Notes: a model not told the origin generated them from the sequence alone. A DNA stretch of 64,000 nt from Wohlfahrtiimonas larvae (GCF_039543665.1 NZ_BAABKE010000002.1:310001-374000), one strand, 5' to 3'. Shown: positions 45,878 through 54,213, numbered from the stretch's first letter. A program made the numbers and translations.

Positions 45878-47038
45878 ATGAGCACTTTATTATCAGTACA
45901 ATCAGTTTCTTATGAAACTTCCATTAAAAAATTATTTGAAAATATCTCTTTTTCCATTCAATCTGGCGAGCGAATCGGCTTAATTGGCCATAATGGCAGT
46001 GGTAAAAGTACATTGTTACATTTAATCACACAACAATTACCCTTAAACCATGGCAATATCTCGTTTGCGAATCACTGTGTTTATGCATACATCGAGCAAC
46101 ATTTGCCAAGTGATCTTACAAATTCGACTGTATTAGAAGCAGTATTAAGTAAGTTATCAGAAGATAAGCGAATGATGGAAAGTTGGCGAGCAGAAATATT
46201 GCTGGCAAAACTTGGATTTCATGAATCGCAATATCATCAAAGCATTAATACATTAAGTGGCGGGCAACATACACGATTATTGCTCGGCCGTGCGTTAATG
46301 AATCAACCTGATTTATTGTTTTTGGATGAACCTAGTAACCACTTAGATTTGCCAACCATTTTGTGGCTCACTCAGTTTTTGCAAAATTGGCGTGGAACAT
46401 TTGTGTTAGTTTCCCATGATCAAAACTTATTGGATCAAGTGACGAATACAACATGGATTTTGCGTGATGAAAGTCTGCATCATTTTCAATTACCATGTTC
46501 TGAAGCAAGGCAAGCGTTGATCGGGCAGGATATTGCAGATGAACATCGCCATAAAGCGGAGCAAAAAGAGATTGATCGCATTACTCACAGTGTCAAGCGT
46601 TTAGCATTGTGGGGAAAAACTTATGATAATGAAAGCTTTGCACGTAAAGCTAAGAAAATGGAAAAACAAATCGCCCAGTTTGAAGGTGCAATCATATTAG
46701 TCAGCCATGATCAATGGCTCATTGAAAACAGTTGCCAAAGGTTTGGGTTAATTCATCAGCAGCATTTCATAGAATATAGCGAACCTGAATCTGCATACCA
46801 GGTGTTGTTAGGTACGACTGCTTTGGATACTTGTGATCATGCTTTTGAAATACAATCAGAAATGGTTAAGATCGAACATGGAGCAGATGTTCATGAGGAT
46901 CTGTTATTGCGTGAATGGGTTGAACTAGAACAAAAACTTGCGGATGATTTAGTACGAAAACCAACACATCAAAAACCGCTGTTACAAAAACAATGGAAAG
47001 AAAGATTGTTGGAATTCGAGCTATTGTTGAATCAGTAG
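45878..47038 (+). CDS. ABC-F protein with most of the second ATPase domain missing
   Basis: 386 residues, where ABC-F proteins have about 500-650. The first ATPase domain is complete: Walker A GHNGSGKST (37-45), signature LSGGQ (126-130), Walker B LLFLDEPSNHLD, VSHD. The inter-domain linker starts (KAKKMEKQIAQFE), then at about residue 269 runs directly into the end of a second domain, GAIILVSHDQWLIEN, with no second Walker A, signature or Walker B. The frame stays open, and a C-terminal acidic/helical tail follows. Normally these proteins act on the ribosome; this one may be a decayed gene or a one-site variant. Confidence 0.8.
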   Translation: MSTLLSVQSVSYETSIKKLFENISFSIQSGERIGLIGHNGSGKSTLLHLITQQLPLNHGNISFANHCVYAYIEQHLPSDLTNSTVLEAVLSKLSEDKRMMESWRAEILLAKLGFHESQYHQSINTLSGGQHTRLLLGRALMNQPDLLFLDEPSNHLDLPTILWLTQFLQNWRGTFVLVSHDQNLLDQVTNTTWILRDESLHHFQLPCSEARQALIGQDIADEHRHKAEQKEIDRITHSVKRLALWGKTYDNESFARKAKKMEKQIAQFEGAIILVSHDQWLIENSCQRFGLIHQQHFIEYSEPESAYQVLLGTTALDTCDHAFEIQSEMVKIEHGADVHEDLLLREWVELEQKLADDLVRKPTHQKPLLQKQWKERLLEFELLLNQ

Positions 47039-47096
47039 ATATTTAAAATGCAGTATAATATTGCTCAATAAATCAAAAGACTGTGAGATAAATATA

Positions 47097-47474
47097 ATGA
47101 AATACTATGGGAAAATCATAGGATTAGATAGAGATAATGAACACGAAGTGATGATTGATTTTGGTGAAGTTACTTTAACGTGTTTTATAGATTCAGCAAT
47201 CTCTGATTTTCAAATCGGTGATATAAAGTTATTAGACATAAATTTCATGTTCAATGAGGGATCTATTCAGATAGATTCAACTATATCTGATGATCTAGAA
47301 ATCATAACTCGATTAGGGAAAAGCTATTCCTATAAAATTCAAGGTTTTTTTTATGAGGATACATTTACATTTAGTAACTTAGTTATTCAAGATGAAATAT
47401 TTACCCAATATAGCTTTTATGAAAAAGCTTTAGTAAAAATTCATATTGATAGATTGGGTATATCAATATCTTAA
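47097..47474 (+). CDS. Small protein of unknown function
   Basis: About 125 residues, no recognised domain, signal peptide or membrane segment. Mostly predicted beta-strand with acidic residues (KIIGLDRDNEHEVMIDFGEV, GDIKLLDINFMF). A TTG start 12 codons earlier is possible. Ends 4 bp before the convergent PhzF gene. Confidence 0.55.
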   Translation: MKYYGKIIGLDRDNEHEVMIDFGEVTLTCFIDSAISDFQIGDIKLLDINFMFNEGSIQIDSTISDDLEIITRLGKSYSYKIQGFFYEDTFTFSNLVIQDEIFTQYSFYEKALVKIHIDRLGISIS

Positions 47475-47478
47475 TCCT

Positions 47479-48324
47479 CTATAATACCAAAATCTTAGTT
47501 TCACAATAATAGCCTTTACCACCAACATAGACTTTTTTGATCTCGTTATCGCTGTTTGTTGTTAATTTAACGAGGATTTCAGAAGGGGAATCCAAAGCAT
47601 AACCTTGTTCAAAGACATAAAGCTCTTTTTGGATGTTATGTTTCTGATGGAGATAACAAGCCAATGCACCATTGGAAGTCCCCGTTGCTGCTTCTTCATC
47701 AATCTCATAGAGCGGTGCAAAGTTTCTACAGATAATACGATCATCATCGAATGTATATAGATGTGTACCAATCACATCATATTTTTTGCTAATTTCTTTA
47801 ATTTGATCAAAGTTAGGTTGTAGATTGTGCAGTTGTGTTTCACTTTGAATCGGAATCAAAATGTCTTTCAATCCTGTTGAAATAATTTGAATAGGGAATT
47901 CAGCATTAATATTCTTAATATCAAAACAATCCATCAATTCATTTATAGGAATCACATCATAGAATTGAGGTTGATTTTGCTCCATGAAAATAGAATCCCC
48001 TTGGATACTAATGGAAAGCACGCCGCTATTAGTTTCAATTGTATAGTGATCTTTGGATAACATATTCAAATGCATCATAATCACAAATGAACCAATCGTT
48101 GCATGACCGCACAAATCAACTTCTTCTTTCGGAGTAAAATATTCCAATTTATAATCAGCAACCGATGATTGTGAGATATATGCAGTTTCTGCATAGCCTA
48201 ATTCTTTTGCGATAGCCATTTTTTGAATTGTTGTTAATGGTTGATCCATCAAAACAACGCCAGCTTTATTGCCACCTTGATTATCTTTGCTGAATGCACT
48301 TGCTACATATACTGTGGTTTGCAT
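47479..48324 (-). CDS. PhzF-family isomerase-like protein
   Basis: 281 residues, the usual PhzF length. Opens VYVASAFSKDNQGGNKAGVVL, with ELGYAETAYIS containing the family's catalytic Glu, VDLCGHATIGSF, and EEAATGTSNGALACYL in the C-terminal half. Members isomerise or epimerise small molecules; substrate unknown. Confidence 0.85.
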   Translation of the reverse strand: MQTTVYVASAFSKDNQGGNKAGVVLMDQPLTTIQKMAIAKELGYAETAYISQSSVADYKLEYFTPKEEVDLCGHATIGSFVIMMHLNMLSKDHYTIETNSGVLSISIQGDSIFMEQNQPQFYDVIPINELMDCFDIKNINAEFPIQIISTGLKDILIPIQSETQLHNLQPNFDQIKEISKKYDVIGTHLYTFDDDRIICRNFAPLYEIDEEAATGTSNGALACYLHQKHNIQKELYVFEQGYALDSPSEILVKLTTNSDNEIKKVYVGGKGYYCETKILVL

Positions 48325-48528
48325 AAATCATCTTCCTAAAATTTGATAGTAGAGCTTATAACACAGAAATCAAAATCTATAAAAATTCTGTGTAAATTTG
48401 CTTCAATAATCATAAGGCAATAGATTTTCTATTGTCTTAGTAAAATTAATATGATTTGTGGCTTGGTTTGTTGGAATTTATACTGCGCCTAGATACACAA
48501 TAACATCAACAATTATGAGGATTCAATT

Positions 48529-49230
48529 ATGACTGAGAAAGTTGCAATTATTACAGCCGCAGGTAGCGGAATGGGTGCAGCAGTTGCGAGAAAATTAGCA
48601 GAGGATGGTTATAAAATTGCTATTTTATCATCTTCAGGTAAAGGTGAAGCATTATCAAAAGAGTTGGGTGGATTGGGCATCACAGGATCCAACCAATCAC
48701 CAGAAGATATCCAATATTTGGTGGATGAAACTATGAAACGTTGGGGAAGAATTGATGTATTAGTGAATAGTGCAGGACATGGCCCTCGTAAAGGTATTTT
48801 AGAATTAACGGATGAAGATTGGCATGAAGGCATCAATACATATTTCTTAAACGCTGTGCGCCCAACACGATTGGTTGTGCCGATTATGCAGCAACAAAAA
48901 TCAGGTGTAATTATTAATATCTCCACAACATGGGCTTTTGAGCCAAGCGTACTGTTTCCAACATCTGCTGTTGCGCGTGCAGGTTTAGCGGTTTTCACGA
49001 AAATGTGTGCAGATGAATATGCGGTGGATAATATACGTTTCAATAATGTATTGCCTGGCTGGATTGATAGTTTACCAATGTTAGATGAGCGCAGCCAAAG
49101 TGTACCAATGAAACGTTATGGCACAATGGAAGAAATTGCAAACACTGTAGCATTTTTAGCATCAGAGGGTGCGGGATATATCACAGGGCAGAATATCCGT
49201 GTGGATGGCGGATTAGCTCGCTCGATTTAA
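48529..49230 (+). CDS. Short-chain dehydrogenase/reductase with altered active site
   Basis: 233 residues, Rossmann fold: VAIITAAGSGMGAAVARKLAEDG (cofactor loop), VNSAGHGPRKG, INISTTWAF (catalytic Ser region). The Tyr-x3-Lys pair expected next is absent: the aligned stretch reads TSAVARAGLAVF, so Tyr and Lys appear as Ser and Arg. The C-terminus GYITGQNIRVDGGL is typical. It may be inactive or use another mechanism. The last 18 bp overlap the convergent LysR gene. Confidence 0.8.
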   Translation: MTEKVAIITAAGSGMGAAVARKLAEDGYKIAILSSSGKGEALSKELGGLGITGSNQSPEDIQYLVDETMKRWGRIDVLVNSAGHGPRKGILELTDEDWHEGINTYFLNAVRPTRLVVPIMQQQKSGVIINISTTWAFEPSVLFPTSAVARAGLAVFTKMCADEYAVDNIRFNNVLPGWIDSLPMLDERSQSVPMKRYGTMEEIANTVAFLASEGAGYITGQNIRVDGGLARSI

Positions 49231-50088
49231 ATGATCCAAGCACCATTGCCACAATACGTTAAGATCCTCATTCGCTTGTGAGGATTTTTTTCGCACGAGA
49301 TAATAGCTAGCTTCTAAAATTAAAGTTTTAGGATGAATTTGTACTAATCTTTTGGCTGTCAAATCGCGCTCTATAAATGCACGGCATGTTAGAGCAATAC
49401 CTTGACCAGCTAGTGCTGCATCTAAAGCTAAAGTTGTTTGGTTAAAAACTGGCCCAGCTAATTCTGTATGAATATTTAGGAATTGTGGCCAAGCATTATG
49501 GGCATCGTGTAAAAGTGGCAAGCTGGTTAACTGTTCTATAGTCACAATCTCTGGCAATTCTTTGATTAAGAAAGGGCTAGCAACCGCGATCAATTCTTGA
49601 GGGAATAGTAATTGTGCTTCTAGATCTTCTGAAAAATTATGCTCAGTTAATCGAATTGCGATGTCCACTTGGTCTTGATCGAAATTTGAAACATGTTCTG
49701 TTGCCATAGTTTGCAGTTTTATATGTGGCAAAGTTTTATATAATTCTGAAAAATTGGGTAGTAAAATCTTAGTCGCAACTGTTGGTGTTACACTGATTGT
49801 AAGAGTTTTAGGTTGATTTAAGATTTCTGCTGTGGATTCCGCCAATACATCAAATGCACGCGTAACATTCACAAGATAAATAGAACCTTCCGTTGTTAAA
49901 GCTAATCCTCTCGGCAAACGCACAAATAGTGCAATACCTAAATATTCTTCCAACATACGAACTTGCTGAGCAACAGCGCCTTGCGTAACATTTAATTCTT
50001 CAGCAGCCGCACGGAAATTTAGCTTTCGGCCAGAAGCTTCGAAAGCACGCAATGCATTTAAAGAGGGAAGTTTGTGTCGTGGTATCAT
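49213..50088 (-). CDS. LysR-family regulator, GcvA-like
   Basis: About 291 residues. Winged HTH at the N-terminus (LPSLNALRAFEASGRKLNFR, AAEELNVTQGAVAQQVRMLE), then a ligand-binding domain. PSLNALRAFEA and VTQGAVAQQVR are the GcvA/AmpR-type opening. Convergent with the SDR gene, so not the classical divergent regulator-target layout. Target unknown. Confidence 0.85.
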   Translation of the reverse strand: MIPRHKLPSLNALRAFEASGRKLNFRAAAEELNVTQGAVAQQVRMLEEYLGIALFVRLPRGLALTTEGSIYLVNVTRAFDVLAESTAEILNQPKTLTISVTPTVATKILLPNFSELYKTLPHIKLQTMATEHVSNFDQDQVDIAIRLTEHNFSEDLEAQLLFPQELIAVASPFLIKELPEIVTIEQLTSLPLLHDAHNAWPQFLNIHTELAGPVFNQTTLALDAALAGQGIALTCRAFIERDLTAKRLVQIHPKTLILEASYYLVRKKSSQANEDLNVLWQWCLDHLNRAS

Positions 50089-50226
50089 GATCAATTAACT
50101 TTAAGGTAATAGTTTTTCTACATTCTAAGAGTTCTAATGTATGTATGCAAATAATAAGAGCTTAATCATTAGAATCATCAATATAGAAAATATGTAGATG
50201 GAAGTATAATTGTATTTAAATTGAGC

Positions 50227-50265
50227 TAATCGTACGTGCGTAGAATTAAATTTTACGTATGATTA
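50227..50265. repeat. Inverted repeat left of the phage
   Basis: TAATCGTACGT (50227-50237) and ACGTATGATTA (50255-50265) are complementary except for one G-T position, with a 17-nt gap. It lies upstream of the 61-residue ORF and could be an operator. Confidence 0.4.
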
Positions 50266-50319
50266 TAGGTTCTAGAAAAACTGAGCAACGTAGATTTTGA
50301 TTAAATTTGAGGTTGTAAA

Positions 50320-50505
50320 ATGAGTAGATTGAAAATAATCAGTAAAAAATTATGGAAGTGTGCTCGAGAAATATTCTTAGAACTTTTTGGTTGGTTAGCA
50401 CTATTAGCATTTTTGGCATATTTACTCGGTGGATGTGATGGGGGTATTGGCAAATGCATTAATGTGCTAGTTGTTATTGTAGATTCTACCTTAGTATTTT
50501 TATAA
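50320..50505 (+). CDS. Small membrane protein next to the dif-like site
   Basis: 61 residues, not recognised. Basic N-terminus, one hydrophobic segment (about 23-38, GWLALLAFLAYLLGG) and a second hydrophobic C-terminus. GAGG lies 7 nt before the ATG. Its stop codon touches the first base of the dif-like site, so it is the last host-side gene before the prophage. Confidence 0.45.
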   Translation: MSRLKIISKKLWKCAREIFLELFGWLALLAFLAYLLGGCDGGIGKCINVLVVIVDSTLVFL

Positions 50506-50532
50506 TTTAACATAATATATAGAAGTGGAAAT
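50505..50532 (-). other. dif-like site, left attachment site (attL)
   Basis: Read on the minus strand: XerC arm ATTTCCACTTC, central TATATA, XerD arm TTATGTTAAAT. The XerD arm is identical to the E. coli dif arm. The inner 21 bp (50512-50532) are repeated exactly at 58511-58531 at the other end of the phage. Confidence 0.8.
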
Positions 50533-50694
50533 CAATGTTTAACAATTTAAAGCCAGTTGAAATAAAAAAACCAATTTACTATAAAAAAATAAATCACAAG
50601 TAAGAATGTCACAATTTATAACATAATCACATAAAACAATCAAACTTGTAATTTAATCTAAAATATAATAATCACATATAGATAGGAGTTTGAA

Positions 50695-50898
50695 ATGTCA
50701 AAAACATACAGAATCAATGGATACACGCAAGAATTGATTCACGAAAAAAGAATTAATTTAATTATCAAGACAAAGGAGGATATTAAGGAAAGTGATATAC
50801 TACATGCGCTTATAAATAAGCATATTCACAACATCACAATCGAAGATATTGAAAATTTCAAAGAAGATAAAATTTTCAAGAAAACAGAAAAAGGATAA
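50695..50898 (+). CDS. Small phage protein, unknown
   Basis: 67 residues, charged, not recognised. Helical C-terminal half (ESDILHALINKHIHNITIEDIE). AGGAG lies 7 nt before the ATG. First gene of the rightward phage unit and 2 bp before the DUF2726 gene. A DNA-binding regulator is conceivable, but no motif proves it. Confidence 0.55.
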   Translation: MSKTYRINGYTQELIHEKRINLIIKTKEDIKESDILHALINKHIHNITIEDIENFKEDKIFKKTEKG

Positions 50899-50900
50899 TC

Positions 50901-51410
50901 ATGAGTAACTCACTAATTATAATTGCAGCCATTATAGTTTTATTGATCATAGTAACGTCTACCCTATCCCCCAAGAATAAAAAAAAGAAAAAAGAGGAAA
51001 ATGACGATATTAAAATTGTGTCTAGTGCAGAATTCAAAAAACAAAAGCTACTAAATAATGAAGAAATTCTTATCTATAATTCAATTATAAAAAATATTAT
51101 TATCCCAAACAAAGGTAAATACAGAGTTTTTGCACAAGTTAACTTAGGCGAAATTTTAAAATGTAGTGGCCCAGGATTTTGGAAAATCAATACAAAACGT
51201 GTAGATTTCTGCATTACAGCCAATGACTTTGAACCATTAGCAGTAATTGAATACCACGGAACTGGGCATAAAGGAAACAAGCACGAAATACGTGATGAGG
51301 TCAAAAAGATTGCAACAGAAAAAGCAGGTTTAATTTATTGTGCAATAAATGAGAATGAAAGAGATCAATTAGATAGCATAATCAGTAAACTACTGGAGCA
51401 AATAGAATGA
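50901..51410 (+). CDS. Membrane-anchored DUF2726 protein, phage copy
   Basis: 169 residues. N-terminal membrane anchor (about 5-22), a lysine-rich stop-transfer run, then a DUF2726 domain (about 50-165) with YRVFAQVNLGEILK, KRVDFCI and LAVIEYHGTGH. The Asp ... IEYHG...H pattern resembles PD-(D/E)xK-type nuclease cores. A paralogue lies just outside the phage at 58596-59198. Probably an accessory gene; a role in exclusion or defence is a hypothesis. Overlaps the next gene by 4 bp. Confidence 0.75.
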   Translation: MSNSLIIIAAIIVLLIIVTSTLSPKNKKKKKEENDDIKIVSSAEFKKQKLLNNEEILIYNSIIKNIIIPNKGKYRVFAQVNLGEILKCSGPGFWKINTKRVDFCITANDFEPLAVIEYHGTGHKGNKHEIRDEVKKIATEKAGLIYCAINENERDQLDSIISKLLEQIE

Positions 51411-51643
51411 GAATCAAAGACCTTATTTACTTGTCAGAGCTGGAACAATTTGCAGTAGCGTACCAACTAAACATTTCATACCAATATCTCAGCGAGATAA
51501 AAAACCGTAAAATTAATAGATTGTCTCGTGATCTACAGCTCAAGATCGAACTATTTATAATTAAAAATGATCTACAGAGTAAAATTGATGCGAGATTTAA
51601 CGAAATACAAAGCAACATCAAACCATATAAAGCGCTTCCCTAA
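51407..51643 (+). CDS. Small HTH-like phage protein
   Basis: 78 residues. YLSELEQFAVAYQLNISYQYLSEIKNRK has the spacing of a Cro/cI-type helix-turn-helix. A repressor or Cro-like regulator is likely, since inoviruses often carry one. The ATG overlaps the DUF2726 stop. Followed by a terminator. Confidence 0.55.
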   Translation: MRIKDLIYLSELEQFAVAYQLNISYQYLSEIKNRKINRLSRDLQLKIELFIIKNDLQSKIDARFNEIQSNIKPYKALP

Positions 51644-51654
51644 ATTCCTATTTT

Positions 51655-51680
51655 AAGCCCTCGTTGTGAGGGCTTTTTTT
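51655..51680 (+). terminator. Terminator of the rightward phage unit
   Basis: AAGCCCTC / GAGGGCTT, 8-bp stem with 5-nt loop, then TTTTTAT. Confidence 0.85.
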
Positions 51681-51916
51681 ATCCCCAACAACAAAACCCA
51701 ACGTGTTGTTTTTAAATGTATTTATTCTCATATTGAGACAGAAGGACGGTATTACTAGTCCCGTCCTTTGGCTTCGACTTTCGCGGCCCATTCAAAAAAC
51801 CTTATTGGCCAATTGGTGGTTGTGTGATGCAACCTTTAATGATTGTTTTTATCTTTCATTCTGCATTCGTCAAGTTAAAATTCGCTAAATATCAGCATTG
51901 TTGATTTATTTAGTGC
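51681..51916. other. Phage intergenic region between convergent terminators
   Basis: No credible gene. It holds a CTCATATTGAG imperfect palindrome at 51727-51737 and the hairpin at 51742-51768. Filamentous phages keep replication origins and the packaging signal in such gaps. Confidence 0.5.
51742..51768. other. Hairpin, candidate phage origin or packaging signal
   Basis: AAGGACGG / CCGTCCTT, perfect 8-bp stem with an 11-nt loop TATTACTAGTC, GC-rich stem in AT-rich DNA. No known nick motif is matched. Confidence 0.45.
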
Positions 51917-51946
51917 AAAAAAAAGAGCCATTCTTAAACGTGGCTC
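51917..51946 (-). terminator. Terminator of the leftward phage unit
   Basis: On the minus strand GAGCCA, 10-nt loop, TGGCTC, then eight T residues. Ends transcripts from the structural genes. Confidence 0.85.
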
Positions 51947-52023
51947 GAATTTCTTAACACTTGACTAATGCGACATTTCAGATTTTCTTATCATTATCAG
52001 GTTTGCACCTCACTTTCATCCGT

Positions 52024-52239
52024 TTAGGTTATAAAACGCTTAGATACATCAACCCTAAACCTGAAGAGGTCTCGCTTGCACCCACGGCCAAATCCAGAAT
52101 GATCATAAAATTTAAAATATTCAGAATTGAAATAATCAAATGCTTGTAAATACATCAATTCAAGCTCTTCAATTGATTTTGAGTTCTCAACTGCTTCAAC
52201 AGATAAACATGCATATTTTTTATAATCTTCTGTAATCAT
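52024..52239 (-). CDS. Small phage protein, unknown
   Basis: 71 residues, acidic N-terminal helices (ITEDYKKYACLSVEAVENSKSI trimmed here to its first part, ITEDYKKYACLSVEA) and a C-terminus rich in Phe and Arg (GRGCKRDLFRFRVDV). No domain recognised. 11 bp after the RHH-like gene on the same strand. Confidence 0.45.
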   Translation of the reverse strand: MITEDYKKYACLSVEAVENSKSIEELELMYLQAFDYFNSEYFKFYDHSGFGRGCKRDLFRFRVDVSKRFIT

Positions 52240-52250
52240 AATAATTTACC

Positions 52251-52433
52251 CTACGCATTCTTCTTTAAAAACTCTCTAATAAATAATCTCAGTTCCCTTG
52301 CGGCTGTTGTATCTAAATCCTTACAAGCTTGTAGAAACTGTTCTTTTTCATGCTCTGGCAATCTAAGTTGCAAAACAGCATTTAAATCATTAGTAGAATA
52401 AACAACTCCATTCTTACCATCTTTGTATCTCAT
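52251..52433 (-). CDS. Ribbon-helix-helix-like small protein
   Basis: 60 residues. A short strand AVLQLRLPEHEKEQF followed by two helices (CKDLDTTAARELRLFIREFLKK) fits a CopG/Arc-type fold, suggesting a repressor of replication or of phage genes. Beside the putative origin fold-back at 52491-52568. Confidence 0.5.
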   Translation of the reverse strand: MRYKDGKNGVVYSTNDLNAVLQLRLPEHEKEQFLQACKDLDTTAARELRLFIREFLKKNA

Positions 52434-52490
52434 ATATGCCCAGGAATAAGTATTACAATGTAATTACAACATGATTACTCATGAATTGCA

Positions 52491-52568
52491 ATAAGCACGC
52501 TCGCCTGCTCTTTCCCGAGCCTCCGTGCAGTAGCGCGGGGGCATCGGGAAACCCGCCGGCTTGCTTAT
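52491..52568. other. GC-rich fold-back region, candidate replication origin
   Basis: Nested inverted repeats: ATAAGCA (52491-52497) with TGCTTAT (52562-52568), and TTTCCCGA (52511-52518) with TCGGGAAA (52544-52551). The core is unusually GC-rich for this window. It lies between zot and the RHH-like gene, where inoviruses commonly have origin hairpins. Confidence 0.5.
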
Positions 52569-52595
52569 GCACTTACTTTCTCAGCAGTAGCGCGG
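52527..52595. repeat. 12-bp direct repeat spanning the origin candidate and zot end
   Basis: GCAGTAGCGCGG at 52527-52538 and again at 52584-52595, the second inside the last codons of the Zot gene. Confidence 0.6.
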
Positions 52596-53836
52596 TTATT
52601 ACTTCTAAGCGTAGAATCTTCGCAAGTAGCATAAAAAGCATTATTCTCATATAAATGATCGATCAACACAACACATGGACTAATATACTCGAACTTATAA
52701 CCTAACTTTTCTAACTCATTATTCGTTTGATTGACTAGAACACCACGAGATTCATCAACCAACTTGAACATATAAAGCTTTTTAGTATCTGATTCAATAG
52801 AAGATACAACAGAAAAACGATAATTCAAAAACGGTGCTCTTTTTACATCTTTAGAAGTCTGATATGTATCTCTTTTCTCATAATCACGATAATAATTTAT
52901 ATTAGTATCAGGAGCATGAAAATTATTCTTTGGTTTAGTTGGACCAACGAATTCAGATTGTTGAGAAACAGAATTGTCATTAACAATATTATTTTGTTTA
53001 GGAACAGCAGCAGATTTAACAGAATCAGGCTTAGAATTAACATTAACAGTATTTATAGCAGTACCATCATTAATCGAAGAAACTGATTTATATAATGTAT
53101 AAAGGCCTAAAACAAGAACAAAAAGAACAATTCTAATCATCCATTTCAAAAATGGATTACCTTTAAAATCTTTTGATCTTTGAACTTCATTCTTAGATTC
53201 AGTATGAGATTTATAAACTTTAAATATACTTTTATCATATTTCAAATTACGATTAGTAACTGGCGGCTTACCTCTTTCTCTTTGACCACCATAAACTTTT
53301 AAATTAAATGAATTTTTATAACCGAGAAAAGCTCTTTTTGTCAAAACAGTAGTTGTTTCAAGATTAATTCTAATTCTCTGAGCAATATAGCCAACCCCTT
53401 GCGAGATTAAAATAATATCCATCTCTCCGAAATGTCTATGTTTTGCAATAAATTCTAAAAGCTCAATACTCGGCTTTACTTCACGAGCTAGTAATTCTTG
53501 ACATTCATCAATAACATAGAGCGGAGCTTGACCATTCTCATCACGCCACTCATCACATAAAAACTCACCTTCACAATCAAAAGGCTTATTAGAAACAACT
53601 GTAAAATCTTGCTGAACACCACCGACCATCTTTTTATATTTAATTGATCTCGGGTATAAACCAGGACTACGATATTCAAATAAATCTAATTCTTCATCAG
53701 TCAAATATTCAACATTCAAAGGAATATTTGTTATAACTTTACGACCAGAACGCAAACCTTGATCAAGAATCCAATGTTTAACACACCAATAACTTTTACC
53801 TGAACCTGGCGTGCCCAAAACAAAATGTAAAGGCAT
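52565..53836 (-). CDS. Zot/pI-type phage assembly ATPase
   Basis: 423 residues. Walker A GTPGSGKSY at the N-terminus, then YVIDECQELLAR and HRHFGEMDIILISQG: the Zot P-loop domain. One membrane segment at about 212-231 (MIRIVLFVLVLGLYTLYK) separates the cytoplasmic ATPase from a periplasmic part of about 190 residues. In inoviruses pI drives extrusion of virions through the inner membrane; the Vibrio toxin label need not apply. No separate secretin (pIV) gene is present, so a host secretin is probably used. Confidence 0.9.
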   Translation of the reverse strand: MPLHFVLGTPGSGKSYWCVKHWILDQGLRSGRKVITNIPLNVEYLTDEELDLFEYRSPGLYPRSIKYKKMVGGVQQDFTVVSNKPFDCEGEFLCDEWRDENGQAPLYVIDECQELLAREVKPSIELLEFIAKHRHFGEMDIILISQGVGYIAQRIRINLETTTVLTKRAFLGYKNSFNLKVYGGQRERGKPPVTNRNLKYDKSIFKVYKSHTESKNEVQRSKDFKGNPFLKWMIRIVLFVLVLGLYTLYKSVSSINDGTAINTVNVNSKPDSVKSAAVPKQNNIVNDNSVSQQSEFVGPTKPKNNFHAPDTNINYYRDYEKRDTYQTSKDVKRAPFLNYRFSVVSSIESDTKKLYMFKLVDESRGVLVNQTNNELEKLGYKFEYISPCVVLIDHLYENNAFYATCEDSTLRSNNRATAEKVSA

Positions 53837-53845
53837 AAAAACTCC

Positions 53846-54211
53846 TTATTTAAATATAGAACCGACAAAAGGAATAGCTCTTAATGCAATTCTTATCAAA
53901 TAAGCACTAATAATAATTCCAAATGCAGTATCTAAGCCTATATATCCTAAAACACCTAAAACATCTAGAGGAATATCATTTAAATAATGTTGAGGACTGT
54001 ATTCACCCAAATCAAAATCAAAGTTATTCAAAAAAGTGTTAAACAACTCAATAATACCGCTCAAAAACCAATAACATATATCTTTAAGCATCGACATTAA
54101 TGCAGTAATACACCAACCAATAACTATTAAAATCCACTCTAAAATACTAGATAAAAAATCAATTAAAGTATTAAAAAGAGCAGTGAATAAATCAGCTAAC
54201 CAACCAAGCAT
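53846..54211 (-). CDS. DUF2523 inovirus minor coat protein, pVI-like
   Basis: 121 residues, three hydrophobic stretches, ending AYLIRIALRAIPFVGSIF, the DUF2523 type of ending. Position between the adsorption protein and Zot matches gene VI. GGAG lies 7 nt before ATG 54211, just after the preceding stop. Confidence 0.78.
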   Translation of the reverse strand: MLGWLADLFTALFNTLIDFLSSILEWILIVIGWCITALMSMLKDICYWFLSGIIELFNTFLNNFDFDLGEYSPQHYLNDIPLDVLGVLGYIGLDTAFGIIISAYLIRIALRAIPFVGSIFK

Positions 54212-54213
54212 AA

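Noticed and set aside
45878..47038. Frameshift as the cause of the short ABC-F gene
   Set aside because: One frame is open throughout and motifs on both sides of residue 269 are in that frame, so a deletion fits better than a frameshift.
50301..50513. Minus-strand open frame opposite the 61-residue membrane peptide
   Set aside because: Composition (Ser/Pro/Asn-rich) and lack of a ribosome site suggest a shadow. The plus-strand frame has GAGG and a plausible membrane helix.
51703..52149. Short plus-strand frames in the phage intergenic region
   Set aside because: They overlap the terminators and origin hairpin, have no ribosome sites and no coherent composition.
52565..53836. Zot protein as an enterotoxin
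   Set aside because: Zot/pI ATPases are phage assembly proteins. Nothing here beyond family membership suggests toxin activity.
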